Positions 26,165 through 36,009 of a stretch of 64,000 nt of DNA are shown here, piece after piece. Under the pieces are notes generated by a model. That model searched no databases. It had not been told where the DNA came from and saw only the letters and a program-made list of their open reading frames with translations. Source of the DNA: Burkholderia cepacia GG4 (GTDB lineage Bacteria; Pseudomonadota; Gammaproteobacteria; Burkholderiales; Burkholderiaceae). Every line of letters starts with the position of its first letter. The stretch's first letter is position 1. The stretch is taken from assembly GCF_000292915.1 (NCBI RefSeq), contig NC_018514.1:2356001-2420000 (forward strand), given 5' to 3'. The position numbers and the translations under genes are program-made.

Positions 26165-27598
26165 TCAAAGCTGCACCGCGTTGCGCACCAGCTCGAAGAC
26201 CTTGTTATTCTCGATCACGCCGTGGAACGCATCCGCGCCGCGGCCGATCGCACCGAGGAACACATCGGTACCGCCGTGCGTCTCGCTGCCCTTCTCCATC
26301 CGCACGACCGCTTCCTGGCGATAGTCGTCGGCGCCCGTCACCGCGTCGGTCAGCGCGGTGCCCGCACGGCTGCCCTGCACGCGGTTCTCGCCGTTGCCGA
26401 AGCCGATGATCGTGTACGGCGCGCCATCCGCGTCCTTCGCGATCGCGCCCGTCTGGTAGCTGCGCAGCACCCCCAGCACGCCGGGCTTGCCCGCTTCGGT
26501 CTTGCCGGTGCGCGCCGCATAGCCGTTCAGCACCAGCGTGTGGTCGTGATCGGCCGTGACGACGATCAGCGTGTTCTTCAGGTCGGGATCGGTCTTGCGC
26601 ACCTTGTCGAGCGTCGCCTTGATCGCGTTGTCGAACGCGACCGTGTCCTGCAGCGCGCGCTTCGCATTGGTGTCGTGCAGCGCGTGATCGATCCGGCCGC
26701 CCTCGACCATCAGGAAATAGCCGTTCGGATTGCTCTGCAGCACGTCGAGCGCGCGCGTCGCCATGTCGGACAGGCTCGGCTCCCTGGTCGCGCCGCGATC
26801 GAGGTCGTAGCTCATGTGGCTCGACGCGAACAGGCCGACCAGCTTGCCGCTCTTCGTCGCATCCGCGGCCAGCAGGTCGTCGCGGTTCTGGGCGAACGCG
26901 TAACCCTTCGCCTTCAGCTCGTTGACGAGGTTGCGCCCGTCGGTGCGCTTGCCGCCGCCGTCCTTCGGCACGAAGAATTGCGTACCGCCGCCGAGCACGA
27001 CGTCGACGCCGTCGCCCAGCGCGCCGTTGTAGCCCGCGCCGCCCGGCACGAGCTGCGCGGCGATGTCGTTCTCGGCATCGCGATGGCACACGTGCGCATA
27101 GGTGGCGGCGGGCGTCGCGTGCGTGACGCGCGTGGTCGTCACGACACCGGTGGCCATCCCCTTCGCCTTCGCGATCTCGAGCAGCGTCGACACCGACTTG
27201 CCGTTGTTCGCGCCGCAGTTGCCGGTGAGGCCGGCGCTCGGCTCGATCGCCTTCGTGTCGGGCGACATCGAAATCACTTCGTTGTTGGTCTTGACGCCGG
27301 TCATGTACGCCGACATCGACGGCGCGCTGTCCGTCACCTGCGCGTCGTTCGAATAGGTCTTCACGAACGCGGATTCGGGCAGCGTGTCGATCGTGAGCGC
27401 ACCGTCTTCACCGACTGCATAGATGCGCGCCGCCGTCATCGTCGTCATCCCCATCCCGTCGCCGAGGAAAAAGATCACGTTGCGCGCCGCCGCCTTCACG
27501 GGCGCGGGCGTCGAGCCGGTCGGGCCGTCGTCGCTGCCGCATCCGGCCAGCGCAAAGGCGCCGGCACACAGCAGCGCCACCATTTTGATTCGATTCAT
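26165..27598 (-). CDS. lipoprotein alkaline phosphatase
   Basis: A 477-aa paralogue of the next gene. The N-terminus is a lipoprotein signal with lipobox LAGC (Cys20) followed by a Gly/Ser/Pro linker, so it should be membrane-tethered. The catalytic pieces match: NVIFFLGDGMG, TDSAPSM with the Ser nucleophile, EGGRIDHALH, TADHDHT and SETHGGTDV. The start is the ATG at 27598 behind a run of G. First gene of a three-gene operon with phoA and the His-rich protein. The two enzymes probably arose by tandem duplication, giving a tethered and a free form. Confidence 0.93.
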   Translation of the reverse strand: MNRIKMVALLCAGAFALAGCGSDDGPTGSTPAPVKAAARNVIFFLGDGMGMTTMTAARIYAVGEDGALTIDTLPESAFVKTYSNDAQVTDSAPSMSAYMTGVKTNNEVISMSPDTKAIEPSAGLTGNCGANNGKSVSTLLEIAKAKGMATGVVTTTRVTHATPAATYAHVCHRDAENDIAAQLVPGGAGYNGALGDGVDVVLGGGTQFFVPKDGGGKRTDGRNLVNELKAKGYAFAQNRDDLLAADATKSGKLVGLFASSHMSYDLDRGATREPSLSDMATRALDVLQSNPNGYFLMVEGGRIDHALHDTNAKRALQDTVAFDNAIKATLDKVRKTDPDLKNTLIVVTADHDHTLVLNGYAARTGKTEAGKPGVLGVLRSYQTGAIAKDADGAPYTIIGFGNGENRVQGSRAGTALTDAVTGADDYRQEAVVRMEKGSETHGGTDVFLGAIGRGADAFHGVIENNKVFELVRNAVQL

Positions 27599-27752
27599 GT
27601 TGCCGATTCCCCCCGCCATTGATGCTTTCGAAATGAAAGGCGATGGTAGAAACCCGATGTGACGGCAATATGAATGGCAAATGGAAGGATCGGTATGACT
27701 TATGAAAGGATGTGGCGCGGCATCGTGCCCGGGTGCCCTGCGCGCGACGGCG

Positions 27753-28343
27753 TCAATCCGCGTGTTCGGCGGTGGCGTTGCGCACGGTCACGATGCGCGC
27801 AGGCGGAATATTTGCCCAGACGATCCGGCTGCCGCAGGCAACAAATGCCGAATCGCCGAGCGGATGGCGGCCGGGCGGGCGCAAGTCGTAGGTGAACTGG
27901 ATCATCACGCCGTCGGCCGACAGCACGCGATGACATTGATCGACGATCGCCGCCACGTCCTGGCGCGGCAGCGTGCGCAGCGGCAGGCACGACACGATCG
28001 CGTCGACGTGCGCGTCGGGCGGCAGCAGCCGCTCGAGCTGCCGCGCGTCGCCCGACACGATCGAGATGCCCGGAAAGCGTCGCCGCAGGTGCTGCACGAA
28101 CGCCGGCGAGCGTTCGACCACGACGAGGCGCCGTGGCGCGACACCGCGCTCGAGCAACGCCGCGGTGATCGCGCCGGTTCCGCCGCCGAGCTCGACGACC
28201 AATCCGTCGCCGTCCGGCACCGCGTCGGCCATTTCGCGCGCCAGATGCCGCGAACTCGGGCACAACGCACCCACCGCGGCCGGACGGCCGACCCACTCGC
28301 GCACGAACAGTGCCGAGACACGCCACGCGTTAGGCCAGATCAT
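27753..28343 (-). CDS. class I SAM methyltransferase, phospholipid N-methyltransferase-like
   Basis: A 196-aa methyltransferase. The N-terminal VGALCPSSRHLAREMA is the hallmark of PmtA-type phosphatidylethanolamine methyltransferases. The SAM-binding motif is VVELGGGTGAITAAL, the acidic end of strand 2 is VVVERS, and IVSCLPLRTLP is motif IV. It would methylate PE toward phosphatidylcholine at the membrane face. The ATG at 28343 overlaps the stop of a 29-codon ORF with a strong ribosome site, so its translation is probably coupled. Confidence 0.85.
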   Translation of the reverse strand: MIWPNAWRVSALFVREWVGRPAAVGALCPSSRHLAREMADAVPDGDGLVVELGGGTGAITAALLERGVAPRRLVVVERSPAFVQHLRRRFPGISIVSGDARQLERLLPPDAHVDAIVSCLPLRTLPRQDVAAIVDQCHRVLSADGVMIQFTYDLRPPGRHPLGDSAFVACGSRIVWANIPPARIVTVRNATAEHAD

Positions 28344-28429
28344 TCGCCGGCCTTACGCGGTTGCGCCGTCGGCTGCGACCTGCCGATGATTGCGTTGAAC
28401 AGGGCTACGGCGACACGGGGCTTTTGCAT
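28340..28429 (-). CDS. 29-aa upstream ORF coupled to the methyltransferase
   Basis: ATG at 28429 sits 6 nt after a perfect AGGAGG. The ORF encodes MQKPRVAVALFNAIIGRSQP and nine more residues, and its TGA overlaps the methyltransferase ATG by two bases (28340-28343). The start-stop overlap is the usual sign of translational coupling. The peptide is basic with one short amphipathic hydrophobic stretch. It may be a functional microprotein or only a leader. The methyltransferase itself has no separate ribosome site as strong. Confidence 0.6.
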   Translation of the reverse strand: MQKPRVAVALFNAIIGRSQPTAQPRKAGE

Positions 28430-28574
28430 GCGTATCCTCCTGGACGAATCGGTCCGCCGCAGGAAGAGCGACGATCAAATCGATTCTAGGAAACGCAAAC
28501 TTAAGGCGACGTGAAGATTGTCCCTAGTATCCCGCGTCGCGCCGCTGTGCGTCCAGGCCGCCGCCGGCCCCCGA

Positions 28575-29630
<1,056 letters not shown>

Positions 29631-29677
29631 TCAACAATCCGCGTACCATTTCATGCGTTATTGAGGAAATTTCATCA

Positions 29678-30595
29678 ATGCTACGCACCGGCCTCGGCGA
29701 ACTGACGACCTTCATCACGATCGCGGAGCAGCGCAGCTTCAGCGGCGCGGCCCGCCTCCTCGGCGTGTCGCCGTCGGCGCTGAGCCATGCGATCCGTCAT
29801 CTCGAGGCGCGGCTCGGCGTGCGGCTGTTCAACCGGACGACGCGTTCCGTCGCGCTGACGGAGGCCGGCGAACAGTTGCTGCTGCGCGTGCGGCCCGCGG
29901 TGGCCGATCTCGAGGATGCGATGAACGACGCCGCGACGGCCCGCAACCGGCCGTCCGGCCAGATCCGGATCAGCGCGTCGGAAGCGGCATCGCGCCCGCT
30001 GATCCTGCAGGTGCTGCCGGCCTTCGCCGCGCGCTATCCGGACATTCACGTCGAATTCGTCGTCGATTCACGGCTGATCGACATCGTCGAGCACGGCTTC
30101 GACGCCGGCATCCGCGTACACGAAGACGTCCCGCGCGACATGATCGCCGTGCGCTTCGGTGCGCCGGTGCGCTTCATCGCGGTGGCGTCGCCCGGCTACC
30201 TGTCGCGGCACGCGACGCCCGAGAGCCCGCAGGACCTCACGCGGCACGCGTGCATCCGCTACCGCTTCGAAAGCGGCACGCTGTATCGCTGGGACCTGAT
30301 GCGCGACGGCAAGCGCATGACCGTCGACGTCGACGGGCCGCTGACGCTCGGCAACCAGAACCTGATGGTCGACGCCGCGCTCGCCGGCATCGGGATCGCC
30401 TGGATCATCGAATCGCGCGTCGCCGAGCACGTGGCCGCCGGACGACTCGTGCGCGTGCTGCCGGCGTGGGGCCAGGACTTCGGCGCCCTGTGCCTCTACT
30501 ACCCGGCGAACCGGCATCCGCCGGCCGCGCTGCGGCTGTTCGTGGAAGCCGTGCGCGAGTGGACGGCAGCCGGAGGCGACGCGTTGCCCGGATGA
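29678..30595 (+). CDS. LysR-type regulator divergent from aldo/keto reductase
   Basis: A 305-aa LysR regulator. Helix-turn-helix at about 20-48 (SFSGAARLLGVSPSALSHAI), with a substrate-binding domain of the CrgA/DsdC-like group: PSGQIRISASEAASRPLI, VRFIAVASPGYL and HACIRYR. Divergent from the aldo/keto reductase, which is its likely target. Effector unknown. Confidence 0.9.
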   Translation: MLRTGLGELTTFITIAEQRSFSGAARLLGVSPSALSHAIRHLEARLGVRLFNRTTRSVALTEAGEQLLLRVRPAVADLEDAMNDAATARNRPSGQIRISASEAASRPLILQVLPAFAARYPDIHVEFVVDSRLIDIVEHGFDAGIRVHEDVPRDMIAVRFGAPVRFIAVASPGYLSRHATPESPQDLTRHACIRYRFESGTLYRWDLMRDGKRMTVDVDGPLTLGNQNLMVDAALAGIGIAWIIESRVAEHVAAGRLVRVLPAWGQDFGALCLYYPANRHPPAALRLFVEAVREWTAAGGDALPG

Positions 30596-30800
30596 CGGAT
30601 CGCGAGCGCGGCCAGGAACGGCGACGGACGGCCGCGCCCTGCGCAAGCGCCGTTAGTTGCCTGTCCAGCCCGGCCTTCACATCCGGTTGGGGATAACGGA
30701 CACGCCCGAGTAGGTTCGACGCCTGCCGCCTTCCGCCAAAAGGCGTTCAAGCGAGACCGACCTTCGAAATGACGTGTCGAAAGTCGGCGACGCTTGCGCG

Positions 30801-31250
30801 TCACGATCCGCCGCAGAAAATGGCCGTCAGCAAGAGGGGGACGACCTGGTGAATGACCGCGCTGCTGCCTGCCTGGCGCGCTTGTGCTTCGACTGAATCG
30901 GCGGCGCCGATTACGACCGCGCCATACGCCGAGTCCGTAATGGGCTGGCCCTCTCCGCGTTTGAACAGTGCATCACCGCGCTCATACCCGAGGACGGCAT
31001 AGACGCGAAATCCAAATGCCGTCAAGTTGCTACCGTGCACCGGTCGAAATGCGTTGACTGAGTTCGCTTCGACGCGCATCGGTTTCGGATCGATATACCG
31101 ATCCTTTAGCAGCGGGGCGATGAACGCATGTGCGTTCGAGCGACAGTCGAGTTGCGGATCGAGTTCGTAGGCGTAGGACGAGATCGGCAGCAAGGCGGAG
31201 GCGAGCGCGGCAAGCATCGCTGCCCAGGCATGGATTGCAGAAACCTTCAT
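30801..31250 (-). CDS. hypothetical exported protein
   Basis: A 149-aa protein with a signal peptide ending SSYAYELDPQLDCRSNAH; GGAGAGG precedes the ATG at 31250. The mature part has two cysteines (one near the start, one three residues from the end), which may form a disulfide. No family recognised. Codon use is less GC-biased than its neighbours, in keeping with an acquired patch at 30.6-33.3 kb. Confidence 0.65.
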   Translation of the reverse strand: MKVSAIHAWAAMLAALASALLPISSYAYELDPQLDCRSNAHAFIAPLLKDRYIDPKPMRVEANSVNAFRPVHGSNLTAFGFRVYAVLGYERGDALFKRGEGQPITDSAYGAVVIGAADSVEAQARQAGSSAVIHQVVPLLLTAIFCGGS

Positions 31251-31399
31251 CAGCCTCTCCGCTATATCGAGCGTGTTCCCCAGTGTGGATGAACACCATC
31301 CGGCACCAGCATGCCATGTCCCCGTTCCAGTTGCATGGCAAGCGCAAGATGAGTATTCCGGGTCCGAACGAGGACTTCCTTGGCACGCTGGCCAATCAT

Positions 31400-31606
31400 T
31401 CAGGATGGCGAAGACTCCGCGCATAATTCGTTCCTGACTCGAGGCTCATCGGCCCCGTCGGCATTCGCCAATGCCGATTCCATTGCCTGCACGAAACGCT
31501 GAAATGCATCCAGGGTTCCATGGACACTTCGGTACTCGGTGCGACCGATTTTGCCATCAAGGACAACCAGCATGCCGGCATCCGCCGCCAATTTCAGGAT
31601 GTTCAT
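31400..31606 (-). CDS. hypothetical protein, 68 aa
   Basis: ATG at 31606 follows GGAGGGCGCA. The product MNILKLAADAGMLVVLDGKI... has the look of a small cytosolic helix-strand domain with a charged C-terminus. It lies 38 bp downstream of another small gene on the same strand and is probably co-transcribed with it. Function unknown. Confidence 0.55.
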   Translation of the reverse strand: MNILKLAADAGMLVVLDGKIGRTEYRSVHGTLDAFQRFVQAMESALANADGADEPRVRNELCAESSPS

Positions 31607-31644
31607 TGCGCCCTCCGCAGGTTGCCTGACTATCGACCCATCAC

Positions 31645-31893
31645 TCACGCCGCAAGCAGGTAAGCACGCATCGCCGGCGTGCTCGCCTTTGCCGGGAACA
31701 CGTTCCACGTGCCGTCTTCGTGCCGGAAAAAGACGATGGTCAACCCTCCGTCCGCCTGCACCGCGCCGATGCGTACGTAGCGCCTTCGATCCGTTCGTGT
31801 ACGACTGAATTCCATCACGCGTACCGTCGCCACCGCAGACAGGCCAAACCACTTGCCAACCAGCGTTCGCAAGCACTTCTCGCCGGAACCCAT
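31645..31893 (-). CDS. hypothetical protein, 82 aa
   Basis: ATG at 31893 follows GGGGAG at good spacing. The product carries VGKWFGLSAVATVRVMEF, then a basic turn and YVRIGAVQADGGLTIVFFRHEDGTWNVFP, which suggests a small beta-sheet domain. First of two small genes. A 22-bp palindrome lies 83 bp upstream and resembles two sites next to the TetR gene. Function unknown. Confidence 0.58.
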   Translation of the reverse strand: MGSGEKCLRTLVGKWFGLSAVATVRVMEFSRTRTDRRRYVRIGAVQADGGLTIVFFRHEDGTWNVFPAKASTPAMRAYLLAA

Positions 31894-31975
31894 CTCGCTC
31901 TCCCCTGACTGCCGCGCAACCATCATGCCTCGCCACGTCGTGGCCCGAACAATTCGTCGGTCACCCTACCGTCAA

Positions 31976-31997
31976 ATATAGGTTAGATAACCTATAT
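31976..31997. promoter_or_regulatory. palindromic operator 1, TetR-type
   Basis: A perfect inverted repeat ATATAGGTTA-GA-TAACCTATAT, 83 bp upstream of the 82-aa gene. Its core GGTTA-N2-TAACCTAT recurs twice near the TetR gene 100-130 bp away. It probably controls the small-gene operon. Confidence 0.62.
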
Positions 31998-32090
31998 GTA
32001 AACCTGAAAATCCCGGTGCCCGGGTAAACGATGTCGACCTCGACAGCCTTTATCCATAGGATGTTTGGTGTGTGAGCGGCTGGGAAAAAC

Positions 32091-32131
32091 CGGTTGCTCA
32101 ACCTATACTCAAGTACGGTTGGATAACCTAT
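32091..32131. promoter_or_regulatory. palindromic operators 2 and 3, TetR-type
   Basis: Two copies in the leader of the TetR gene: CGGTTGCTCAACCTAT (32091-32106) and CGGTTGGATAACCTAT (32116-32131), 25 bp apart. With operator 1 they give the consensus (A/C)GGTT(A/G)-N2-(T/C)AACCTAT. The spacing puts them on nearly the same DNA face. Autoregulation is the simplest reading. Confidence 0.58.
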
Positions 32132-32304
32132 TACGCCATGCGATTCCGGAAGCAGCCGGCGCACCCGCGCAGCGGCAAAGCGCGCTGTCCAGGAGATGCA
32201 GCACTGCAATGCTGATTGTTGGGCCACCGGGCAAGCGCGCCCCCACGGTCCGCTCGACTTTGCGCTGAACAGCGAAGCAGTCAGCGCCTCAGAACGGAGT
32301 GCAC

Positions 32305-32958
32305 GTGAAAAAACTGACCCTCACTTCCGCAGCGATATTTGATCCGCAAACCACTGCACCGGTGCGGCGGCGCGGCAATCGGGAGAGCCGGGTGCCCGAG
32401 ATCATCGATGTATCGATTGGCGTGCTGATTGCCGCGGGGTACGCAGGGTACACGATCAACCGCGTGGCCAACGATGCGGGCATTCGTCTGAGCACGCTGC
32501 AGCACTATTTTTCAACCCGGGAAGCGCTGTTACGCGCCACGATCGAGGAGATTGCAAGACGGTACTTCGAACGCTTTCGAGGGTTTGCCGAAAACAGGAA
32601 CCGCTCCCCGCAGGCGCGGCTCGAATCGATCATCGACGACGCTTTCGCCGACTTTGTCAAACCGGGATTGTCGGCAGGCGTCATCGAAAGTTGGGGATTG
32701 GCGCAACATGAGCCATTCGCGCGCGATGTCATCGTGGACGTACAGAAGCAGTTCACGAGGCTCTTTGCACTGCTTGTCGGCGAAATCAATCCGGAACTGT
32801 CAACGGAGGAACGGGAATTGCGTGGCGCCTTGATCGTGTCCAGTTGCCAAGGCCTCGTTATTTTCCTTCGCTGGAACGAAGGCGATGCTGCGCATTTGCA
32901 TGCATTCCGCAAAGCCGTCAAGGCCGTATGGAACGGTATCGGCATGGCTGGCGAATGA
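32305..32958 (+). CDS. TetR family transcription regulator
   Basis: A 217-aa TetR regulator. The N-terminal helix-turn-helix spans about 33-75: IIDVSIGVLIAAGYAGYTI, then VANDAGIRLSTLQHYFSTREALL. The C-terminal ligand and dimer domain holds LAQHEPFARDVIV. The start chosen is the GTG at 32305, 5 nt after GGAG; a GTG two codons earlier overlaps the ribosome site. Three like palindromes lie upstream. Likely targets are itself and the small genes divergent from it. Ligand unknown. Confidence 0.88.
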   Translation: MKKLTLTSAAIFDPQTTAPVRRRGNRESRVPEIIDVSIGVLIAAGYAGYTINRVANDAGIRLSTLQHYFSTREALLRATIEEIARRYFERFRGFAENRNRSPQARLESIIDDAFADFVKPGLSAGVIESWGLAQHEPFARDVIVDVQKQFTRLFALLVGEINPELSTEERELRGALIVSSCQGLVIFLRWNEGDAAHLHAFRKAVKAVWNGIGMAGE

Positions 32959-33378
32959 CGTTGGCGAGAGCGTGCAAAAATCGGGAAGAATGTTTTCGTC
33001 AGGTATCCATAGCTTACGACATGATTTCCCGCTCATTTCTGTCCATCGAAAGATGCCGCCCGACGCTAGCCCGGTGCATTTGCCGTAACCGGTGCCGGTC
33101 GTCTTGAACGTCGAGATGCGACAAGGCGTGAATTCGCCATGCAAAACCGCAACCCTGACCTGCGCCATGCAGCGTGCGCCTGCATCCGGGAGAAGTGCAC
33201 AACCCACCTCTGCTTTTGCCACGACTGATACCTGATGATGACCTGCGGCGGAATTCCGTGACCAATCAGGCAGTGAGTGTCGCGTCGACATTATCGGAAT
33301 CCAGCCAGGCTCGACGGACCGTGGCCGGAGGTCGATAGCGAGCGGTCGCGGGCCCCTCACCCGCGCCGCCCGGCCGCC
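32959..33378. other. gap without a confident gene
   Basis: About 420 bp less GC-biased than its flanks. A minus-strand frame carries a stretch with HGEFTPCRISTFKTTGTGYGKCTG, but it has no good start. It may be the relic of a lost gene. A hairpin CGCGGG/CCCGCG at 33347-33365, 14 nt past the poxB stop, may end that transcript. Confidence 0.4.
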
Positions 33379-35100
33379 TCACCGCAGGTTGGTCCGTGCC
33401 AGCTCGACGATCTCGTCGCCCCGCCCGCTCAGGATCGCGCGCAGCATGAACAGGCTGAAGCCCTTCGCATGCGCGATCTCGATCTTCGGCGGCAGCGCCA
33501 GTTCGTATTTCGACGTGACGACGTCGACGACCGCCGGCCCGTCGTGCGCGAACGCGGTGCGCAGCGCGTGCTCGACGTCCTCCGAATGCTCGACGCGCAG
33601 GCTGAAGATGCCCGCGCCCTTCGCGATCGCCGCGAAGTCGGTCGGGCTCAGGTCGACGTTCGTGTCGAGATAGCCGGCCGCCTTCAGCTCCATCGACACG
33701 AAGCCGAGCAGGCTGTTGTTGTACACGACGATCTTGATCGGCAGGTTGAGCTGGCGTGCGGTCAACAGATCGCCGAGCAGCATCGACAACCCGCCGTCGC
33801 CGGACAGCGACACGACCTGCCGCCCCGGATGCGCGCCCTGCGCGCCGAGCGCCTGCGGCATCGCGTTCGCCATCGAGCCGTGATTGAACGAACCGTGCAG
33901 CTGGCGCTTGCCGTTCATCGTCAGGTAGCGTGCGGCCCACAGCGTCGGCGTGCCGACATCGGCAGTGAAGATCGCGTCGTCGGCCGCAACTTCGTCGACG
34001 ATCTTCGTCAGGTATTGCGGATGGATCGCGCGGCCCGGCGGCTCGGCCACCGCGAGATCGTCGAGGCCCTTGCGCGCGGCCGCGTAGTGCTTCAGCGCGT
34101 TCTCGAGGAAGCGCCGCTGCGTCTTGCGCGTGAGGCGAGGCAGCAGCGCCGCGATCGTTTCCTTCACGGTGCCGACGAGCCCGAGCGCGAGCGGCGCGCG
34201 ATGGCCGAGCTGCGAGCCTTTCCAGTCGATCTGCGCGACCTTCGCGTTCGACGGATAGAACGGCCGGTACGGGAAATCCGTGCCGAGCATCAGCAGCGTG
34301 TCGCACGATTCCATCGCGTGATAGCCCGAGCTGAAGCCGATCAGCCCCGTCATCCCGACGTCAAACGGGTTGTCCCATTCGACGAACTGCTTGCCGCGCA
34401 GCGCATGCACGACCGGCGCGCCGAGCGTGTCGGCCAGCGCGACCACCTCGTCGTGCGCGCCCTGCGTGCCGCTGCCGCACAGCAGCGTGACCGCGTCCGA
34501 CGCATTGAGCAGCGCCGCGAGCCGGTCGAGATCGGCGTCCGCCGGCAGGATCGACGGCGGCGCCGATTCGCTCCACGCAGGCAGCTCGTCCGGGCCGTCG
34601 CCGAGCGCGATGTCGCCGGGCAGCACGATCACCGCGACGCCGCGCTCTTCGATCGCGGTGCGCATCGCGCGCGCGAGCACGCGCGGGAACTGCGACGCGT
34701 TCGTCACGAGTTCGGCGAAGTGGCTGCACTCGCGGAAGAGTTCCTGCGGATGGGTTTCCTGGAAGTAGCCGAGGCCGATCTCGGTCGACGGGATGTGCGC
34801 GGCAATTGCGAGCACCGGCTGGTGATTGCGGTGGCAGTCGTACAGGCCGTTGATCAGGTGCAGGTTGCCGGGGCCGCAGCTGCCCGCGCACACCGCCAGC
34901 CGGCCGGTCGACGCGGCATCCGCGCCGGCCGCGAACGCGGCGCTTTCCTCGTGCCGCGTATGCATCCAGCGGATCGTGCCGATCTGGCTCAGGCTGAACG
35001 ACAGCCCGTTCAGGCTGTCGCCCGTCACGCCCCAGATGCGCTCGATGCCCGCTGCCGCCAGCGTCTTCGCCAGGTATTCCGCCATCGTCTGTCTTGCCAT
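33379..35100 (-). CDS. poxB: pyruvate:quinone oxidoreductase (pyruvate oxidase)
   Basis: A 573-aa ThDP- and FAD-dependent enzyme that oxidises pyruvate to acetate and CO2 and passes electrons to ubiquinone at the inner membrane. N-terminal Pyr domain with activating Glu ([15 protein letters not shown]) and [15 protein letters not shown]; a central FAD domain; C-terminal PP domain with GDGG at about residue 430 and the Asn pair in [10 protein letters not shown]. The C-terminal helix region ([23 protein letters not shown]) matches the PoxB lipid-binding end. The start is the ATG at 35100. It is followed in the genome by an Lrp regulator and an E1 dehydrogenase, so pyruvate or 2-oxo acid use groups here. 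Confidence 0.94.
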   Translation of the reverse strand: MARQTMAEYLAKTLAAAGIERIWGVTGDSLNGLSFSLSQIGTIRWMHTRHEESAAFAAGADAASTGRLAVCAGSCGPGNLHLINGLYDCHRNHQPVLAIAAHIPSTEIGLGYFQETHPQELFRECSHFAELVTNASQFPRVLARAMRTAIEERGVAVIVLPGDIALGDGPDELPAWSESAPPSILPADADLDRLAALLNASDAVTLLCGSGTQGAHDEVVALADTLGAPVVHALRGKQFVEWDNPFDVGMTGLIGFSSGYHAMESCDTLLMLGTDFPYRPFYPSNAKVAQIDWKGSQLGHRAPLALGLVGTVKETIAALLPRLTRKTQRRFLENALKHYAAARKGLDDLAVAEPPGRAIHPQYLTKIVDEVAADDAIFTADVGTPTLWAARYLTMNGKRQLHGSFNHGSMANAMPQALGAQGAHPGRQVVSLSGDGGLSMLLGDLLTARQLNLPIKIVVYNNSLLGFVSMELKAAGYLDTNVDLSPTDFAAIAKGAGIFSLRVEHSEDVEHALRTAFAHDGPAVVDVVTSKYELALPPKIEIAHAKGFSLFMLRAILSGRGDEIVELARTNLR

Positions 35101-35317
35101 GGTGCCCTCGCTCGTTGATGGGTCGTCACACGATTGATCCGGCTCCGGCGGCCGCCGCCTTCGCCGATGACGGGACGAGCATACGCGAAGGTGCGATGCG
35201 ACGTCGTGAAGACCCAGGCACCTCGCGCGGAGGCGACCGGCCGCGCTGCCGTCCGTCACTTTCGGCGGTGTCGGGCAAGTGTCACCGTTTCGTCGGCAAA
35301 CGGACCGGCAGGCGCGC

Positions 35318-35845
35318 TCAACTCCAGTCGGATGCCGCTTCGTCCGGATCGACGAGCGTCAGCCCGGCCGCCGGCAGCGGCAGGGCTGTCTTGTAGCGCA
35401 CCTGCTTCAGCGCGAAGCTGGACCGGATGTTCGACACTCCGGGAATCGTCGTCAGCCGCTCGATGATGAAGCGCTCGAGCGTGCGCATGTCGGGCATCAC
35501 GACGCGCAGCAGATAGTCGGCGTCGCCCGACATCAGGTAGCACTCCATCACCTCGGGCCGCTGCGAGATCGCTTCCTCGAATCGCTGCAGCGCATCCTCG
35601 ACCTGCTTCTCGAGGCTGACCTGGATGAACACGTTGATCCGCAGCCCGAGCGGCTCGGGGTCGAGCAGCGTGACCTGCTGGCGGAATAGCCCGAGCTTCT
35701 CCAGCGCGCGCACGCGGTTGAAGCACGGCGTGGCCGACAGGTTCACCGCGCGCGCGAGTTCCGCGTTCGTGATCCGCGCGTTCTGCTGCAGCTGGTTCAG
35801 GATGCCGATGTCGATGCGGTCGAGCCGCCTTGGGTTGGTGCTCAT
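35318..35845 (-). CDS. Lrp/AsnC family regulator
   Basis: A 175-aa Lrp-type regulator. Helix-turn-helix at about 10-55 ([21 protein letters not shown], then [21 protein letters not shown]). C-terminal RAM domain with [19 protein letters not shown], which binds an amino acid. ATG at 35845 lies 5 bp from an 11-bp inverted repeat, and the E1 gene is divergent, 164 bp away. It probably senses an amino acid whose 2-oxo acid feeds the E1, as with MdeR/MdeB of methionine breakdown. That link is inference. Confidence 0.9.
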   Translation of the reverse strand: MSTNPRRLDRIDIGILNQLQQNARITNAELARAVNLSATPCFNRVRALEKLGLFRQQVTLLDPEPLGLRINVFIQVSLEKQVEDALQRFEEAISQRPEVMECYLMSGDADYLLRVVMPDMRTLERFIIERLTTIPGVSNIRSSFALKQVRYKTALPLPAAGLTLVDPDEAASDWS

Positions 35846-35850
35846 GGTCG

Positions 35851-35886
35851 AAATATTCCGGAAGAGTGGCCACAACCGGAATATTT
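35851..35886. promoter_or_regulatory. inverted-repeat operator between lrp-type gene and E1
   Basis: Perfect 11-bp arms AAATATTCCGG (35851-35861) and CCGGAATATTT (35876-35886) with a 14-bp spacer that itself contains GTGGCCAC. It lies 5 bp before the Lrp-type start and 123 bp before the E1 start, well placed to control both. Confidence 0.68.
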
Positions 35887-36009
35887 ACACTATCTGCGCG
35901 CGAAATCCCAATGAAATCAGACGCATATTTTGCGGATCGGCGGGTAGCATGATCCGACCGATTGCCACTGATTGCGCGCCGCCTCGAACCGGCGCGCTGG
36001 AGACCTGCG

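Noticed and set aside
27620..27720. Possible PhoB box before the alkaline phosphatase operon (TTGCCATTCAT then ATTGCCGTCAC on the minus strand).
   Set aside because: Too many mismatches to the CTGTCAT-type repeat and a spacing of 12 rather than 11; not enough to call.
31268..31280. A CTATATCG half-site as a sixth Mo-box.
   Set aside because: There is no matching second half at the right distance.
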